Shown here in pieces: positions 34,769 through 43,164 of a stretch of 64,000 nt of DNA. Every line of letters starts with the position of its first letter. The stretch's first letter is position 1. A program made the position numbers and the translations under genes. The DNA lies in contig NZ_JAOWLA010000018.1 in assembly GCF_025751575.1 (NCBI RefSeq), positions 33,298 through 97,297 of the forward strand. Direction: 5' to 3'. The notes under the pieces were generated by a model, which saw only the letters and a program-made list of their open reading frames with translations, was not told the DNA's origin and ran no database searches. Source of the DNA: Albidovulum sediminicola. GTDB lineage: Bacteria; Pseudomonadota; Alphaproteobacteria; Rhodobacterales; Rhodobacteraceae.

Positions 34769-36061
34769 TCAGATCTTGTCCCAGGCGGCGATGACGCTGC
34801 CCTTGAATTCCTCATACGCGCGGTCGAAGCTGGCCCGTGCCCGGCGCCAGGTTTCCCGCGTCATCTCGCGGTAGTCGATCTCGTAGACCGAGGACAGGAA
34901 GCGCCCGGACTGTTCAACCGCGCGCGTCATCTCGATCGGATGCTCGGCCACATGTGCGCCGAAAACCTTGCGGAAGGCTTCGAACATCGCACGGTGCAGG
35001 TCGTTGCCCGGCTCATAGCGCGTCATCAGGAAGCGGATGTCGGTGAAGGCCTTGGGGAGCGAGATCTTCCCCGCGGGGAAGCCCGCGCCGAAGCCCGACA
35101 GATCCTCCAGCGCCTCGGCCAGCTGGCCGATGAAGCTGGTGGTCGAGTCGTATTCCCAGTAGCCGGGGCCCGAGGGGATGTAGAGCATGTCGGCAGCAAA
35201 GACCGCGTTCATGGACTGGTAGCCGATGGCGGGCGGGCAATCGAAGAGGATCAGGTCGTAGTCGTCATCGCCCAGCCCGTCGAGGTAGCGCGAGACCGAC
35301 GCGAAGAAGGACCATTCCGGGTTCAGGTGCCGGTACTGGGCGGAGGCGAACTCCACGAAGGCCGCGTTGGCGCAGGAGGGGATGATGTCGATGGTGGACC
35401 AGGCCGTCGTCTTGATGAAGTCCGCGTGGCGCAGCTCGCCCAGGCCCAGGTCGCGGATCGAGGCCGGGATCTGCCGGCGGGGCAGGGCGGTCCCGCTTTC
35501 CGCGCCGGTCACGGCCTGGTTCATGCGGTCGGTCTCGCGGATCAGGTCGCGCGCCATGATGCCCCAGACGGTATAGTCCTCGGCCACGTCGGTCAGGCCC
35601 ATGGAGTGGCTGAGCGTCGCCTGCGGGTCGAAGTCCACCACCAGCACCCGGTAACCGTCGAGGGCCGCCGCATGCGCGAGGTGCAGGGCCACCGTCGACT
35701 TGCCCGCGCCACCCTTGAAGTTGGCGACCGCCGCCCGGAAGGCCCGCTTGCCGGCGGGGCGCGGCGGCATCAGTGACTTGCGGTTGATCTTCATGCGGCG
35801 CCTCAGCGCGTTGATCTCGTCGAGCGAGAACCAGCGCTGGCGGCCGTCGGGCTCGACTTCCCCGCCGGGAAGGTCCGGGTGGGCAACAAGCCTGCCACGG
35901 AAGGTCGACTGGTTGATCTTGAAGATCAGCTCCGACACCTCCCACGACGAGAACCGCCGCAGGGTCTTGGTGCTTTCGGGGCTGAAAGTCTTCTGCCGGA
36001 TCCAGCTCTGCATCTTCAGGGACTGCGCCTGGAGACGGGCCAGGTCTTCGTGCGTATACAT
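34769..36061 (-). CDS. parA: Plasmid partition ATPase ParA
   Basis: Walker-type partition ATPase of 430 residues. The deviant Walker A is FKGGAGKSTVALHLAH (around residue 115), followed by VVDFDPQATLSHSMG and the Walker B-like LILFDCPPAIGY. The N-terminal 100 residues form the DNA-binding extension seen in type Ia/RepA-like ParA (MYTHEDLARLQAQ, then WFSLDEINALRRRMKINRKS). The ATG at 36061 has GAGGTCGAGC upstream; the longer TTG start at 36073 is less likely. Two palindromes lie within its coding sequence. Confidence 0.93.
   Translation of the reverse strand: MYTHEDLARLQAQSLKMQSWIRQKTFSPESTKTLRRFSSWEVSELIFKINQSTFRGRLVAHPDLPGGEVEPDGRQRWFSLDEINALRRRMKINRKSLMPPRPAGKRAFRAAVANFKGGAGKSTVALHLAHAAALDGYRVLVVDFDPQATLSHSMGLTDVAEDYTVWGIMARDLIRETDRMNQAVTGAESGTALPRRQIPASIRDLGLGELRHADFIKTTAWSTIDIIPSCANAAFVEFASAQYRHLNPEWSFFASVSRYLDGLGDDDYDLILFDCPPAIGYQSMNAVFAADMLYIPSGPGYWEYDSTTSFIGQLAEALEDLSGFGAGFPAGKISLPKAFTDIRFLMTRYEPGNDLHRAMFEAFRKVFGAHVAEHPIEMTRAVEQSGRFLSSVYEIDYREMTRETWRRARASFDRAYEEFKGSVIAAWDKI
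35066..35081. promoter_or_regulatory. Probable parS palindrome 3 inside parA
   Basis: Perfect 16-bp copy CTTCCCCGCGGGGAAG within parA, encoding F-P-A-G-K on the coding strand, the same pentapeptide and phase as the site in parB. Confidence 0.65.
35857..35872. promoter_or_regulatory. Imperfect parS-like palindrome 4 inside parA
   Basis: CTTCCCCGCCGGGAAG, one base different from the perfect 16-mer. It encodes L-P-G-G-E, so the reading phase differs from the other coding-sequence copies. This makes shared DNA-level selection more likely than peptide conservation. Confidence 0.55.
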
Positions 36062-36153
36062 GCTCGACCTCAAAGAGAACGCTAATTATCGTTGAACTCG
36101 GAAATACGCCGAATTTGCCAAAAACGCAAAAGCAAAGTTATACTCGGCGAAAC

Positions 36154-36169
36154 CTTCCCCGCGGGGAAG
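36154..36169. promoter_or_regulatory. Probable parS palindrome 5, upstream of parA
   Basis: Perfect 16-bp copy in the parA-rep intergenic region, about 93 bases upstream of the parA start. Its flanks match the copy at 33605 for a total of about 30 identical bases. It could serve both as a centromere and in parAB autoregulation. Confidence 0.7.
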
Positions 36170-36260
36170 ATCCGGGGCCTTATTCCAGCGCTTGCAGCGC
36201 CGACGGCCACGAATCGGGCCCGCAGGCAGGGCAGGGGGCCCAGCCCCGCGACCGCCGCAT

Positions 36261-36326
36261 ATATTGGGGGACACCCCGCAGCGCGCGTCTGGATATTGGG
36301 GGACATTTCAGCCATAATAGGGGACA
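36261..36326 (+). repeat. Iteron-like direct repeats
   Basis: ATATTGGGGGACA is at 36261-36273 and 36293-36305, and a degenerate ATAATAGGGGACA at 36314-36326; an inverted GTCCCCC follows at about 36335. Start-to-start spacing is 32 and 21 bases, the latter being two helical turns. They are probable binding sites for the replication initiator encoded at 36557. Confidence 0.6.
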
Positions 36327-36556
36327 CTCAGGACGTCCCCCTTAACCATTGAACCTTTGTTCTTCGAACAGGTCTTTGGGTTTCCCATCCCCGATCCGCG
36401 CAGCCGCCTTGACAGAATCGATCCATCGGACGCAAATAGGTGAAATCCGGTGAAGTACGTTGAGTTAAGCGCCCCTTCACCGATAGAGGCCATCAATGGC
36501 CCGGCACTTGAGGCACGGAACATAGCCCCCCGGCGGGCAAGCGACAGGAGAGCACC

Positions 36557-37237
36557 ATGCAGCTTCCCCGGCCCGTCGGGCGCGAGGCGGCATCAAAGAA
36601 ATACGACATCCTCTCTGCCCTGATGGCCTTTGCGCTCGCCCGGGACAAGATCGTGCAGCGGCAGGTGCTGCGGGTCATGGCCCTGATCACGACGCGCTAC
36701 AACTGGCAACGCGACGAGCTGTCGATGGGGCAGGGGGAGATCGCGCGGCTCTGGTCGGTGGACGAGCGCACCGTCAAGCGCGAGATGGCGAAGCTGCGGG
36801 CCAGCGGCTGGCTGGTCCTGAAGCGGCAGGGCGCGCGCGGCCGCGTCAGCACCTACGGGCTGGACCTGGCCCGGATGCTGGCGGACACGCGCCCCGCCTG
36901 GCCCAATATCGGCGAGGATTTCATCACGCGGCTGACGCCGGAAGAGGGCAGGGGGGCCGCACCCTCGAACGTGGTGCCGCTGCGGGCGCCGCCGAGCCCG
37001 GTCGCCGACGGCACGATCTGGTTCGCCGCCCAGGCGCGGTTGCACAGCGAGGAGCCGGCGCTTTATGGCGCCTGGTTCCACCCGCTGGCCGAGGTGGGCG
37101 CGGAGGCCGGCTGCCTGACGCTCGCCGCGCCCACGCGGTTTCACGCCACCTATGTCGAGCAGAACCTGATGGAGCGCCTGCGCGCCGCCGTCCGGGCCGT
37201 GGACCCGGCCATCGCGCGGGTTATGATCGTTTCCTGA
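36557..37237 (+). CDS. DnaA-like plasmid replication initiator
   Basis: Protein of 226 residues. The N-terminal half is a winged helix (LSMGQGEIARLWSVDERTVK, REMAKLRASGWLVLKRQGA); the C-terminal half (IWFAAQARLHSEEPALYGAW, FHPLAEVG) resembles the N-terminal domain of DnaA. This is the layout of the DnaA-like plasmid replicases of the Rhodobacterales, which define their own compatibility groups. It is divergent from parAB and directly downstream of the iterons. It identifies the window as part of an autonomous replicon. Confidence 0.82.
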   Translation: MQLPRPVGREAASKKYDILSALMAFALARDKIVQRQVLRVMALITTRYNWQRDELSMGQGEIARLWSVDERTVKREMAKLRASGWLVLKRQGARGRVSTYGLDLARMLADTRPAWPNIGEDFITRLTPEEGRGAAPSNVVPLRAPPSPVADGTIWFAAQARLHSEEPALYGAWFHPLAEVGAEAGCLTLAAPTRFHATYVEQNLMERLRAAVRAVDPAIARVMIVS

Positions 37238-37324
37238 GCGGGAAGGGCAGGCTTGCGGCAGGGACCCAAGCCGGGGACACTCGGACAAGGCGTGCGACGA
37301 AACCGGAAAGACAGGACGGAGATC

Positions 37325-37864
37325 ATGACCAGCATCCTTGGCCTCTCGGGCAGCCTGCGCAAAGCCTCCTTCAACGCGGGCCTTCTGCGGGCGGCGGCGG
37401 ACCTGGCGCCAGAGGGGTCGGCGATCACGATCGGCTCCATCCGCGAGGTGCCGCTTTACGACGCCGACCGCGAGGCCGAGGAGGGGCTGCCGCCCGCCGT
37501 CGAGGTGCTGCAGGCGCAGCTTGCGCAGGCCGACGGCCTGCTGCTTGTCACCCCCGAATACAACAACGGCGTTCCCGGCGTCTTCAAGAACGCGATCGAC
37601 TGGATGTCGCGCGGGCCGGGGCTGAAGCTTTTCGTCGGCAAACCCGTCGCGGTTCTCGGCGCCTCGCCCGGCGGCTTCGGCACGATCCTTGCGCAGAGCC
37701 ACTGGTTGCCGGTCCTGCGCACGCTGAAGACCCGGCCCTGGCTTGAGGGGCGGCTGCTGGTGTCCCGCGCGCGCGATCTTTTCGACGAAGCGGGCAACCT
37801 GACCGATGAGAAGACCCGCGACAAGCTGCGCGACTTCGTGCGGGGATTTGCCGCCAGCCTGTAG
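37325..37864 (+). CDS. NADPH-dependent FMN reductase
   Basis: Flavodoxin-like reductase of 179 residues. GLSGSLRKASFNAGLLRA binds the FMN phosphate, and TPEYNNGVPGVFKNAIDW and GASPGGFGTILAQ are family hallmarks. GGAG lies just before the ATG at 37325. It reduces FMN, quinones or chromate-like acceptors with NADPH. It is the first gene after rep and stands alone. Confidence 0.9.
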   Translation: MTSILGLSGSLRKASFNAGLLRAAADLAPEGSAITIGSIREVPLYDADREAEEGLPPAVEVLQAQLAQADGLLLVTPEYNNGVPGVFKNAIDWMSRGPGLKLFVGKPVAVLGASPGGFGTILAQSHWLPVLRTLKTRPWLEGRLLVSRARDLFDEAGNLTDEKTRDKLRDFVRGFAASL

Positions 37865-37974
37865 CGAAGGGGCCTGTTGGGCGTGGAACCGATCCGCGGG
37901 CACGATTTTCTGGCGCGATCACGGGAATCGCACAATGATCAAACCTTGGATCGCCGCCGCACGAGGGGGATGGA

Positions 37975-39264
37975 ATGAATCTTGCGAGGCTCGCCAGCGA
38001 GGCAGGGGCGCGTGGCGCGCCGGTGAGGGCGGGGCTGATCGGCGCGGGGAAATTCGGCTCGATGTTTCTCAGCCAGGTGCCGACGATCCGGGGCCTCGCC
38101 GTCACGGCAATCGCCGATCTGGACGTGGAGCGGGCGCGGAGCGCCTGCCGCGCGGTTGGCTGGGATGGCGATCGCATCGCGGGGACGGCGTTCGTTGAGG
38201 ACGGTGCGGTGCTGGCGGCCCGCGATGATGTCGATGTGGTCATCGAGGCCACGGGTAACCCCCGGGCGGGCATCGCCCATGCCCGTGCCGCGCTCGCGGC
38301 GGGCAAGCATGTCGTCATGGTCAATGTCGAGGCCGATGTCCTTGTCGGCCCGGCGCTGGCGCGAGAGGCCGCGCGGGCAGGGGTCGTCTATTCCATGGCC
38401 TATGGCGATCAGCCCGCGCTTGTCGCCGAGATGGTCGATTGGGCGCGCGCCGCGGGCTTTCACGTCGCGGCGGCGGGCAAGGGCACGAAATATCTTCCGG
38501 CGTATCACGAGGTTACGCCCAGGGATGTCTGGGCCCACTACGGGCTGAGCCCGGAGGAGGCCGCGGCGGCGGGGATGAACCCGCAGATGTTCAACTCCTT
38601 CCTCGATGGCACCAAGAGCGCGATCGAGATGGTCGCCATCGCCAACGCCTGCGGGCTGTCGGTGCCCTCCGGCGGGCTCGCCTTTCCGCCGTGCGGGGTC
38701 GATGACCTGGCCCATGTGATGCGCCCGCGGGCACTGGGCGGACAGCTTGAGGGCCGCGGCATGGTCGAGACGGTCTCGTCCCTGGAACGCGACGGGCGGC
38801 CGGTCTACCGAGACCTGCGCTGGGGCGTCTATGTGGTGCTGGAAGCGCCGAACGACTACGCTGCCGGCTGTTTCCGGCAGTATGGCCTGCCCACGGACGC
38901 GACCGGGCGCTTTGCCGCGATGTACAAGCCGTTTCACCTGATCGGTCTGGAACTGTCGATTTCAGTCCTCAGTGCCGCCCTGCGCCACGAGGCGACCGGC
39001 ACATCGCGCGAGATGCGCGGCACCGTGGCCGCCGTCGCAAAGCGCGATCTGAAGGCGGGGGAGGTCCTGGACGGCGAGGGCGGCTACACGGTCTGGGGCA
39101 AGGCCCTGCCGATCGAGGCCGCCGCCGATGCGCTGCCGATCGGTCTGGCCCACAGGGTCGCGTTGAAACGGGACGTCCCCCGGGGGGAGGTCGTGCGGAT
39201 GGGCGATGTCGCGCTCGAGACCGACGCGGTCCTCGATCTCTACCGTTCGTGCATACCGACCTGA
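37975..39264 (+). CDS. NAD(P)-dependent oxidoreductase with C-terminal SAF domain
   Basis: Protein of 429 residues with a homoserine-dehydrogenase-like NAD(P)-binding domain (AGLIGAGKFGSMFLSQVPTI, VDVVIEATGNPRAGIAHARA) and a C-terminal SAF domain of about 60 residues (AVAKRDLKAGEVLDGEGGY). Proteins of this layout act in the breakdown of branched sugars and sugar acids, but the substrate here is unknown. It is 15 bases before the GMC oxidoreductase on the same strand, so the two form a redox pair. Confidence 0.8.
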   Translation: MNLARLASEAGARGAPVRAGLIGAGKFGSMFLSQVPTIRGLAVTAIADLDVERARSACRAVGWDGDRIAGTAFVEDGAVLAARDDVDVVIEATGNPRAGIAHARAALAAGKHVVMVNVEADVLVGPALAREAARAGVVYSMAYGDQPALVAEMVDWARAAGFHVAAAGKGTKYLPAYHEVTPRDVWAHYGLSPEEAAAAGMNPQMFNSFLDGTKSAIEMVAIANACGLSVPSGGLAFPPCGVDDLAHVMRPRALGGQLEGRGMVETVSSLERDGRPVYRDLRWGVYVVLEAPNDYAAGCFRQYGLPTDATGRFAAMYKPFHLIGLELSISVLSAALRHEATGTSREMRGTVAAVAKRDLKAGEVLDGEGGYTVWGKALPIEAAADALPIGLAHRVALKRDVPRGEVVRMGDVALETDAVLDLYRSCIPT

Positions 39265-39279
39265 GGGAGAGCCGGTCTC

Positions 39280-40878
39280 GTGAAAGATGATTTCGATTTT
39301 ATCGTGATCGGCGCCGGCTCGGCCGGATGTGTCCTGGCGAACCGGCTGAGCGAAAGCGGCGACGCAAATGTCGCGCTCATCGAAGCGGGCGGGGCGCCTG
39401 ACCCCGTCTTGTCGCGCATCCCCGGCGCCGCCACGCGCCAGCTTGGCACCAATGCGGACTGGCGCTTCCGCACGGTCCCGCAGAAGCACCTTTATGATCG
39501 CGCCATCGACTACCCCCGGGGCCGCGTCCTTGGCGGCACGAGCGTGCTCAACTTCATGATCTACGCGCGCGGCAATGCGGGCGACTACAACGGCTGGGCG
39601 CAGCAGGGCAACACCGGCTGGGGCTATGACGACGTCCTTCCCTATTTCATGCGCGCCGAAGCCAACGCCGATTTCGACGACGGCTACCATGGGCAGGATG
39701 GTCCGCTGTCGGTCGAACGCCACAGGCACGCGCACCCCGTCTGCGAGGTCTTGTTTGAAGCCGCCGCGCAATGTGGCATCCCCTTCAACCCCGACGTCAA
39801 CGGGGCGCGTCAGCATGGCTCTGGCTACATGCAGGCGACGACGCGCGGCGGCCAGCGCTGCGACACCGCGACGGCGTATCTCGACCCGGTACGGGACAGG
39901 GCCAACCTGACGGTTTTTTCCAACGCCCTCGTCACCCGGATCGCCGTCGATGCCGGACGTGCGGTGGCGGTCGAGATCCTGGAGGGTGGCCGCAGCCTGC
40001 GCCGTCTGACCGCCACGGCGGAGATCGTTCTGTCGGCGGGCGCCATCGGCTCGCCGCATCTTCTGATGCTCTCTGGCATCGGCCCGGCCGATCAGCTTCG
40101 CAACCACGGGATCGCGGTCGTCCTCGACCATCCGGATGTCGGCCAGCACCTTGAGGATCATTACGCGCAGACGGGCGTGTCGCGCAGGCTAAGCGATCCC
40201 GATGCGATCTATGGGCCGGTGACGGAGGGGTTTGCCGAAGCCATCGCCGAGTTTCAGGAGACCGGCGGCGGCCCGTTGGCGACCAAGCATCTCGACTCCG
40301 TCGTCTTTCACTCCGCCGATCCCGGGGCGGAGTATCCGCAGTTCCAGTCCTTCTTCACGCCCAGCCTTGCCGAATTCTACCGGACCGCCGGGCGGATCGA
40401 CCGCAGCGCGGTTCATCTCGGCGGCTATGTCTGCCGGCCGCGCAGCCGGGGCTCGGTCTCCCTGGCCTCGGCCAATCCGCTCGACGCGCCGTTGATCGAC
40501 CCGAATTACCTGTCCGATCCCGAGGACCTTCGCCTGATGATCGCCCACAGCCGGAAGAACGCGGAGATCCTCAATGCCCCGGCCTTCGACGCGATCTGCG
40601 ACGGCCCGGCCACGCAGACCGACATGACGGATGCGGAGCTTGAACACCTGATCCGCGAAACCGCCGGCACGTTCTGGCACCCGACAAGCACCTGCCGGAT
40701 CGGGCAGGAGGGCAGGGCGGTCGTCGGCCCCGACCTTAGGGTACATGGGCTGGAGGGTCTGTCGGTCTGCGATGCGTCGGTGATGCCGACGATGGTCAGC
40801 GGAAATACAAACGCGCCGGTGATCATGATCGCCGAAAAGGGGTCCGACCTGATCCGCGCAAGGCACGCGGCGCTTTGA
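39280..40878 (+). CDS. GMC-family FAD oxidoreductase (choline dehydrogenase-like)
   Basis: FAD-dependent alcohol oxidoreductase of 532 residues. The FAD-binding IVIGAGSAGCVLANRLSE is at the N-terminus; PRGRVLGGTSVLNFMIYARG and the GMC signature LSAGAIGSPHLLMLSGIGP follow; the active-site His is expected in GTFWHPTSTCRIG. The start is GTG at 39280 with GAGGGAGA upstream. It oxidises a primary alcohol to an aldehyde. The partner dehydrogenase upstream suggests a polyol or sugar-alcohol substrate rather than choline. Confidence 0.88.
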   Translation: MKDDFDFIVIGAGSAGCVLANRLSESGDANVALIEAGGAPDPVLSRIPGAATRQLGTNADWRFRTVPQKHLYDRAIDYPRGRVLGGTSVLNFMIYARGNAGDYNGWAQQGNTGWGYDDVLPYFMRAEANADFDDGYHGQDGPLSVERHRHAHPVCEVLFEAAAQCGIPFNPDVNGARQHGSGYMQATTRGGQRCDTATAYLDPVRDRANLTVFSNALVTRIAVDAGRAVAVEILEGGRSLRRLTATAEIVLSAGAIGSPHLLMLSGIGPADQLRNHGIAVVLDHPDVGQHLEDHYAQTGVSRRLSDPDAIYGPVTEGFAEAIAEFQETGGGPLATKHLDSVVFHSADPGAEYPQFQSFFTPSLAEFYRTAGRIDRSAVHLGGYVCRPRSRGSVSLASANPLDAPLIDPNYLSDPEDLRLMIAHSRKNAEILNAPAFDAICDGPATQTDMTDAELEHLIRETAGTFWHPTSTCRIGQEGRAVVGPDLRVHGLEGLSVCDASVMPTMVSGNTNAPVIMIAEKGSDLIRARHAAL

Positions 40879-40938
40879 CGTCATAGCCAGACCACGAGGG
40901 GCGCGGCGATCCTGACGGGACAGGACCCGGAAAACGGA

Positions 40939-42597
40939 TCAGTCCTTCATGCCCGCAACGCGCATGTCGTCCAGCCAGCGGTCGAGGCTGCCCGGCGCCG
41001 TCCAGATGTCCTGCCACTCCGCGCGCTGCTCGGAGATCGTCGGCTCATGGGCCTCGGCATAGAAGACCTTGTAGGCCTCCTGCGCCTTTTCAACCTGGTC
41101 CAGGCAGGCGTAGATCCCGGCCAGCATCCGGTGGGCGCCGCGGTCGATCTTCTTCATTTTCATCATGGCGGCCAGCGCGCCCTCGCAATCCTGCAGTTCC
41201 CAAAGCGCCCAGCCCATCTGCCAGTGGAACCAGTCCTGATGGAACGGGTCGATCCCCATGGCCTGTTTCAGCCGTTCGACCGCTTCTTTCGCCTGCCCGG
41301 CATAAAGCATCGGATTTGTGCTTCCGACCAGATAGTTGGACGCGCTGGGGTTGAGCGCGATGGCCTTGTCGAAGCTGGCCATGGCCATCGCGCGATCGCC
41401 GCTTTCGTCGTAAAGGCGGGCGAGCGCAAAGTGGACGGCCGCATCGTCCGGGGCGATGCGCAGCGCCTTCTTCGCGTTCTGGAGGCCGAGCCGGAGCGCC
41501 TCCTGCCGCTCCAGCCCTTGCCATCCGAAGGTCGCCGCCGCGCGATAGCCATGCGCGAGGCCGATGTAGCCGAATTGCGACCCCGGATCGGCTTCGATCG
41601 CCCGCCTGTTCAGCACGAGATCCTTCGCGTTGGACGCCTCGTCGAAACTGTCGTGGATGATCGCGATCCCCTGAAGATGAAAATGAAGGGCCGAGACCAT
41701 GGCAGGATCGGAACCGGGCACCGGGCGTTCGATCCGCACGCCGATGCGGTCGGCGACGGTCTTGACGATCGCGTCCTGCACGGCAAAGAGGCTGCCGATC
41801 TCCTGGTCATAGGTGTGCGCCCAGAGATGCTCGCCACTGGCGGCCAGGATCAGCTGCACCGTGACCTTCAGGCTGTCGCCACTTTTCTGCTGGCTGCCTT
41901 CGACAATGTAGTGAACGCCAAGCTCCTGGCCGATCTGGCGGACATCCGCGTCGCTGTCCCGGTAGCGAAAGCTTGAGTTGCGCGCGATGACGGCGATCCG
42001 GGAACTTCGCGCCAGTTCGGTGATGACGCCCTCGGCGATTGCGTCGGACAGGTAGCCCTTGTCCGGGCCGACGCTGAAGTCATCGAAGGACAGCACCGCG
42101 ATCCTGGGCTTGTCCCCGAGGTCCACCGGCAGGTCGGCGGCACCCTTGTAGACCCAGGCGGCGAAGAGGATCAGAACCGCCGCCGCCATGGCGCCGAAGG
42201 CGGGCAGCGCCCAGCGGCGCGACGCCTGGCTGAGGGCGGGCCGCCGCAAGGCGCCCGGCGCGGAGGTGTCCACAAGCCTGTAGCCCTTCTTCGGGTAGGT
42301 CTGCACCAGCCGTTGCTTCTTGTCGCCAAGCGCGCGGCGGATATCGCCGATGCATTGCACCAGGCTGTCGTCGGTGACGAAAGTGTCGGGCCAGACCGCC
42401 TCGATCAGCTCGGCCTTCGTGACGAGGTCGCCGGGGCGGTCGGCAAGGTAGGCCAGGACATCCGCGCTTTGGCTTCGCAGCGGGACGGTTTGGCCCTCGG
42501 CGTCCAGCAACTCCTTGGTATTCTTGATGAACCGAAAGGTACCAACCCTAAGCTCCGCCACCGATTTCGGCTCAATTTCGTCGTGCTTTCGGGACAT
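40939..42597 (-). CDS. Transmembrane regulator: winged-helix head, TolB-like and TPR output
   Basis: Protein of 552 residues in the CadC/ToxR style. Residues 15-110 form an OmpR/PhoB-type winged helix (DVLAYLADRPGDLVTKAELI, DSLVQCIGDIRRALGDKK, TYPKKGYRL). One transmembrane helix follows (ALPAFGAMAAAVLILFAAWV). The rest is a TolB-like domain (PRIAVLSFDDFS, LGVHYIVEGSQQKSGDSLKV) and TPR repeats ending near the C-terminus. Its last 400 residues are closely related to those of the regulator at 43165. It is divergent from a small exported protein (42706), which is a likely target or partner. Confidence 0.85.
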   Translation of the reverse strand: MSRKHDEIEPKSVAELRVGTFRFIKNTKELLDAEGQTVPLRSQSADVLAYLADRPGDLVTKAELIEAVWPDTFVTDDSLVQCIGDIRRALGDKKQRLVQTYPKKGYRLVDTSAPGALRRPALSQASRRWALPAFGAMAAAVLILFAAWVYKGAADLPVDLGDKPRIAVLSFDDFSVGPDKGYLSDAIAEGVITELARSSRIAVIARNSSFRYRDSDADVRQIGQELGVHYIVEGSQQKSGDSLKVTVQLILAASGEHLWAHTYDQEIGSLFAVQDAIVKTVADRIGVRIERPVPGSDPAMVSALHFHLQGIAIIHDSFDEASNAKDLVLNRRAIEADPGSQFGYIGLAHGYRAAATFGWQGLERQEALRLGLQNAKKALRIAPDDAAVHFALARLYDESGDRAMAMASFDKAIALNPSASNYLVGSTNPMLYAGQAKEAVERLKQAMGIDPFHQDWFHWQMGWALWELQDCEGALAAMMKMKKIDRGAHRMLAGIYACLDQVEKAQEAYKVFYAEAHEPTISEQRAEWQDIWTAPGSLDRWLDDMRVAGMKD

Positions 42598-42705
42598 TTA
42601 GGAGCCTCCTCCCGCTTCATAGTCTAACCAGCCGGCCGCCCCGCTGGCAACACGCCGCAATTCCCCGAAGGCCGGCCCGCAAACCCTGACTGACAGGAGT
42701 GTCCC

Positions 42706-43053
42706 ATGAAACTCACGACTGCCTTGATCGCCCTGAGCGTCCTTTCCGCCGGTCCCGCGATGGCCCAGTCCGGCATCGAGACCCTGTGTGGCGCGGGCCA
42801 TCTGAACGAAGCCGCCCCCGGCGAAGACGTCGTCGCCAATCCCGCCGGCTACTACATCCGCAGCCTCCGGACGCAGGTCAGCCACGGCGACCCGCGGATC
42901 ATTCGCGCGACCGGCGATGAGTTCGACTTCTGCACGCGCAGCGCGGCCACGCCGGATATGAACAGCAACCAGGCCGTACTTCTGAGAAACGAGCGGCGGC
43001 TCAAGTATCTCTTCGTACCGCTCATGGAGCCTATGAGCCGCCAGGGGTCGTAG
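42706..43053 (+). CDS. Small exported protein between two paralogous regulators
   Basis: Protein of 115 residues with a clear signal peptide (MKLTTALIALSVLSAGPAMA, cleaved before QSGIE). The mature part has two cysteines (ETLCGAGH, FDFCTRS) that could form a disulphide in the periplasm. I do not recognise a family. It lies between two TolB/TPR signalling proteins and is divergent from one and in line with the other, so it is probably regulated by one of them or acts as their periplasmic ligand. Confidence 0.65.
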   Translation: MKLTTALIALSVLSAGPAMAQSGIETLCGAGHLNEAAPGEDVVANPAGYYIRSLRTQVSHGDPRIIRATGDEFDFCTRSAATPDMNSNQAVLLRNERRLKYLFVPLMEPMSRQGS

Positions 43054-43164
43054 GCGCGCGGCGTCAGGGTGGGCTTGTGCATTGCCCACCACTGATGGCC
43101 CCGCAGCCTGCAGCCCGAATGTGTGGTAGAGTGATGCGAACGGCCATAATCGTTAACTGGGATC

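Larger units (their letters stand above)
36062..36556. other. Putative replication origin region
   Basis: Gene-free 495-base gap between divergent parA and rep. It holds parS copy 5, three direct repeats of an ATATTGGGGGACA-like motif, and an inverted GTCCCCC just after these. AT-rich sequence lies at the parA end. This combination, directly upstream of a rep gene, is what an iteron origin looks like. Small open frames here have no protein-like features. Confidence 0.65.
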
